Shown here in pieces: positions 16,209 through 17,278 of a stretch of DNA of 17,278 nt. This DNA is from Irineochytrium annulatum. Its lineage: Eukaryota; Chytridiomycota; Chytridiomycetes; Chytridiales; Chytridiaceae. The stretch lies in assembly GCA_027600665.1 (NCBI GenBank), contig JADGJL010000558.1:1-17278 (forward strand), read 5' to 3'. Under the pieces are notes generated by a model. It did no database searches. It was not told the DNA's origin and saw only the letters and a program-made list of their open reading frames with translations. Numbering within the stretch: the first letter of the stretch is position 1; every line of letters starts with the position of its first letter. A program made the translations under genes and the position numbers.

Positions 16209-17278
16209 CGTCTTCTCGCTGGGGTCACGCATGAGACGGCGCCGGCGGAAGCGACAATCGTCTCATCAGAACCACTCTACCATCATCTCGGCGGCGCCAC
16301 CCCACAACCAACTCCACGTCAGCGACGACAACTCAACTGAACCGCCTACCCCCAACTCACCAAGTTCACATGACCTTTCACGTTTCGTGAAGAGGCCCCG
16401 AGTATCGCCGAAGCCGACTTGCAACCCCCGCATCCATAATCACGCGAGAGGGACGCACGGGAAGGACGTCCTACTCTCCGTTAGGGGTCCTCTGGACAAC
16501 CCGACCACCGGCGAACCCGCTCGGCGGGCAACAATTCTCCCGCCGCGTATTTCCCAACCCCGATGAGTCGGCAACCTCCGCGGGGGGCGCCTTGGAGCTG
16601 CCAGCTTGTTAACCCCCCGTCCGACACTCCTGGGCCGTCCTTCCTTTGACAGCTCCTCCGGCGGTGCAGCCCCCGGCTTCTTGGCTCCCGCGCCGCAGAT
16701 TTGGGACCGTCAGAGCGCGCCAGCTCACACTGTGCAACGCTGTCGGACGAGCTGATAGCACCAGTTAACGGGAGATATCGGGTGCAGGGGTTTTGACACC
16801 ATGGACACGAAGGCTGCCTGTAGAAGGAAGATAGAGGAAGGGGGATAGGCTCAGGCAGGCCGTGACAGGAACCTTGGACGATACGGAGGGTACGCTGGAA
16901 ACAAGAATATCGGTCATGTGTGCTTATTCATTGATTTGTTCGCGGGTTCTATAGTTTTTCTCTTCATTGCCTGTTGGTTGCTATCGCCTCTTGGGTGTGG
17001 TTTCATTCATTTTGGTACCTCTTATATTTTTCAGTTATGTGATACTTGTATCGGCCTCATTTTTCATTTTCTTTCCTAAGTTTCGTTCTTTACAAGATCT
17101 TCTTCCGTGTTCCCTAATTTGTCTCTTTGTGTGAGCTTGCTTCTGCACCTTTTCCACTTTTTTTTTTTTTTTTTTACCCCTACCGGCAGGACTGCGTTGT
17201 TTTATTTGGAGGCCGAGTGCAAATGATCAAATGTGTTTTTATAAGGGTGTGAAGTGAAGGTGATGATGAATTTTTAAT
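16209..17278. other. Gene-poor tail: C-rich then T-rich sequence
   Basis: 16209-16740 is C-rich and carries an unrecognised Pro/Ser/Arg-rich ORF (16186-16566). 16780-16905 is purine-rich. 16910-17160 is T-rich, and an A/G-rich end closes the window. The T-rich part could be a fungal pyrimidine-rich promoter of a plus-strand gene beyond the window, or a 3' UTR. I see no definite gene. Confidence 0.4.
17158..17175. repeat. Poly-T run (18 T)
   Basis: An uninterrupted run of T ends the T-rich stretch. It may be a promoter poly(dT) element or, read on the other strand, the A-tail of an old retroposed copy. No flanking target duplication is evident. Confidence 0.7.

Overview
The window is eukaryotic, almost certainly fungal nuclear DNA. 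Five conserved genes can be assembled exon by exon. Their 28 or more introns are short (39 to 186 nt, mostly 46 to 85 nt), have GT...AG ends, and often carry a CTAAC/CTAAA/CTGAC-type branch site just upstream of the acceptor. The intron-dense architecture and the saccharopine reductase sequence look most like a basidiomycete; that placement is inference. The first 63 bases are low-complexity C and A runs, so the window probably begins at a contig edge.

Layout, left to right: (1) on the minus strand, an IST1-type ESCRT-III regulator (1199 down to about 248) whose C-terminal end is unclear next to the edge; (2) on the plus strand, 1640-2275, a broken, unidentified coding remnant with several one-base frame shifts; (3) 2625-3299, a single-exon YecM-family (VOC-like fold) protein, plus strand, probably with a 5' UTR intron; (4) convergent to it, 5767-3677, a six-exon family-14 type glycosyltransferase (core-2/I-branching or xylosyltransferase fold) with a type II membrane anchor; (5) a 1.6 kb poorly explained stretch (5768-7429) with only weak ORFs and fragments; (6) three genes in tandem on the plus strand: a membrane-anchored M28 aminopeptidase with a PA domain (7430-9297), saccharopine reductase LYS9 (9486-11033), and anaphase-promoting complex subunit 5 in 15 exons (11161-14133); (7) a small, very basic 94-residue ORF (14671-14955); (8) a gene-poor tail with A-runs, an eight-copy 65-bp minisatellite (about 15691-16208), a C-rich stretch, and a T-rich stretch with an 18-T run.

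The genes are housekeeping functions with no evident joint pathway: endosomal sorting (IST1), glycan synthesis in the Golgi (GT14), peptide breakdown (M28), lysine biosynthesis (LYS9) and cell-cycle control (APC5). They look like ordinary fungal gene neighbours rather than a cluster. I see no convincing new multi-gene system. The most unusual items are the minisatellite open in all three forward frames, two stop-free 51-nt introns (one inside the peptidase active-site region), a 24-nt microexon and a 39-nt intron in APC5, and the frame-shifted remnant beside IST1.
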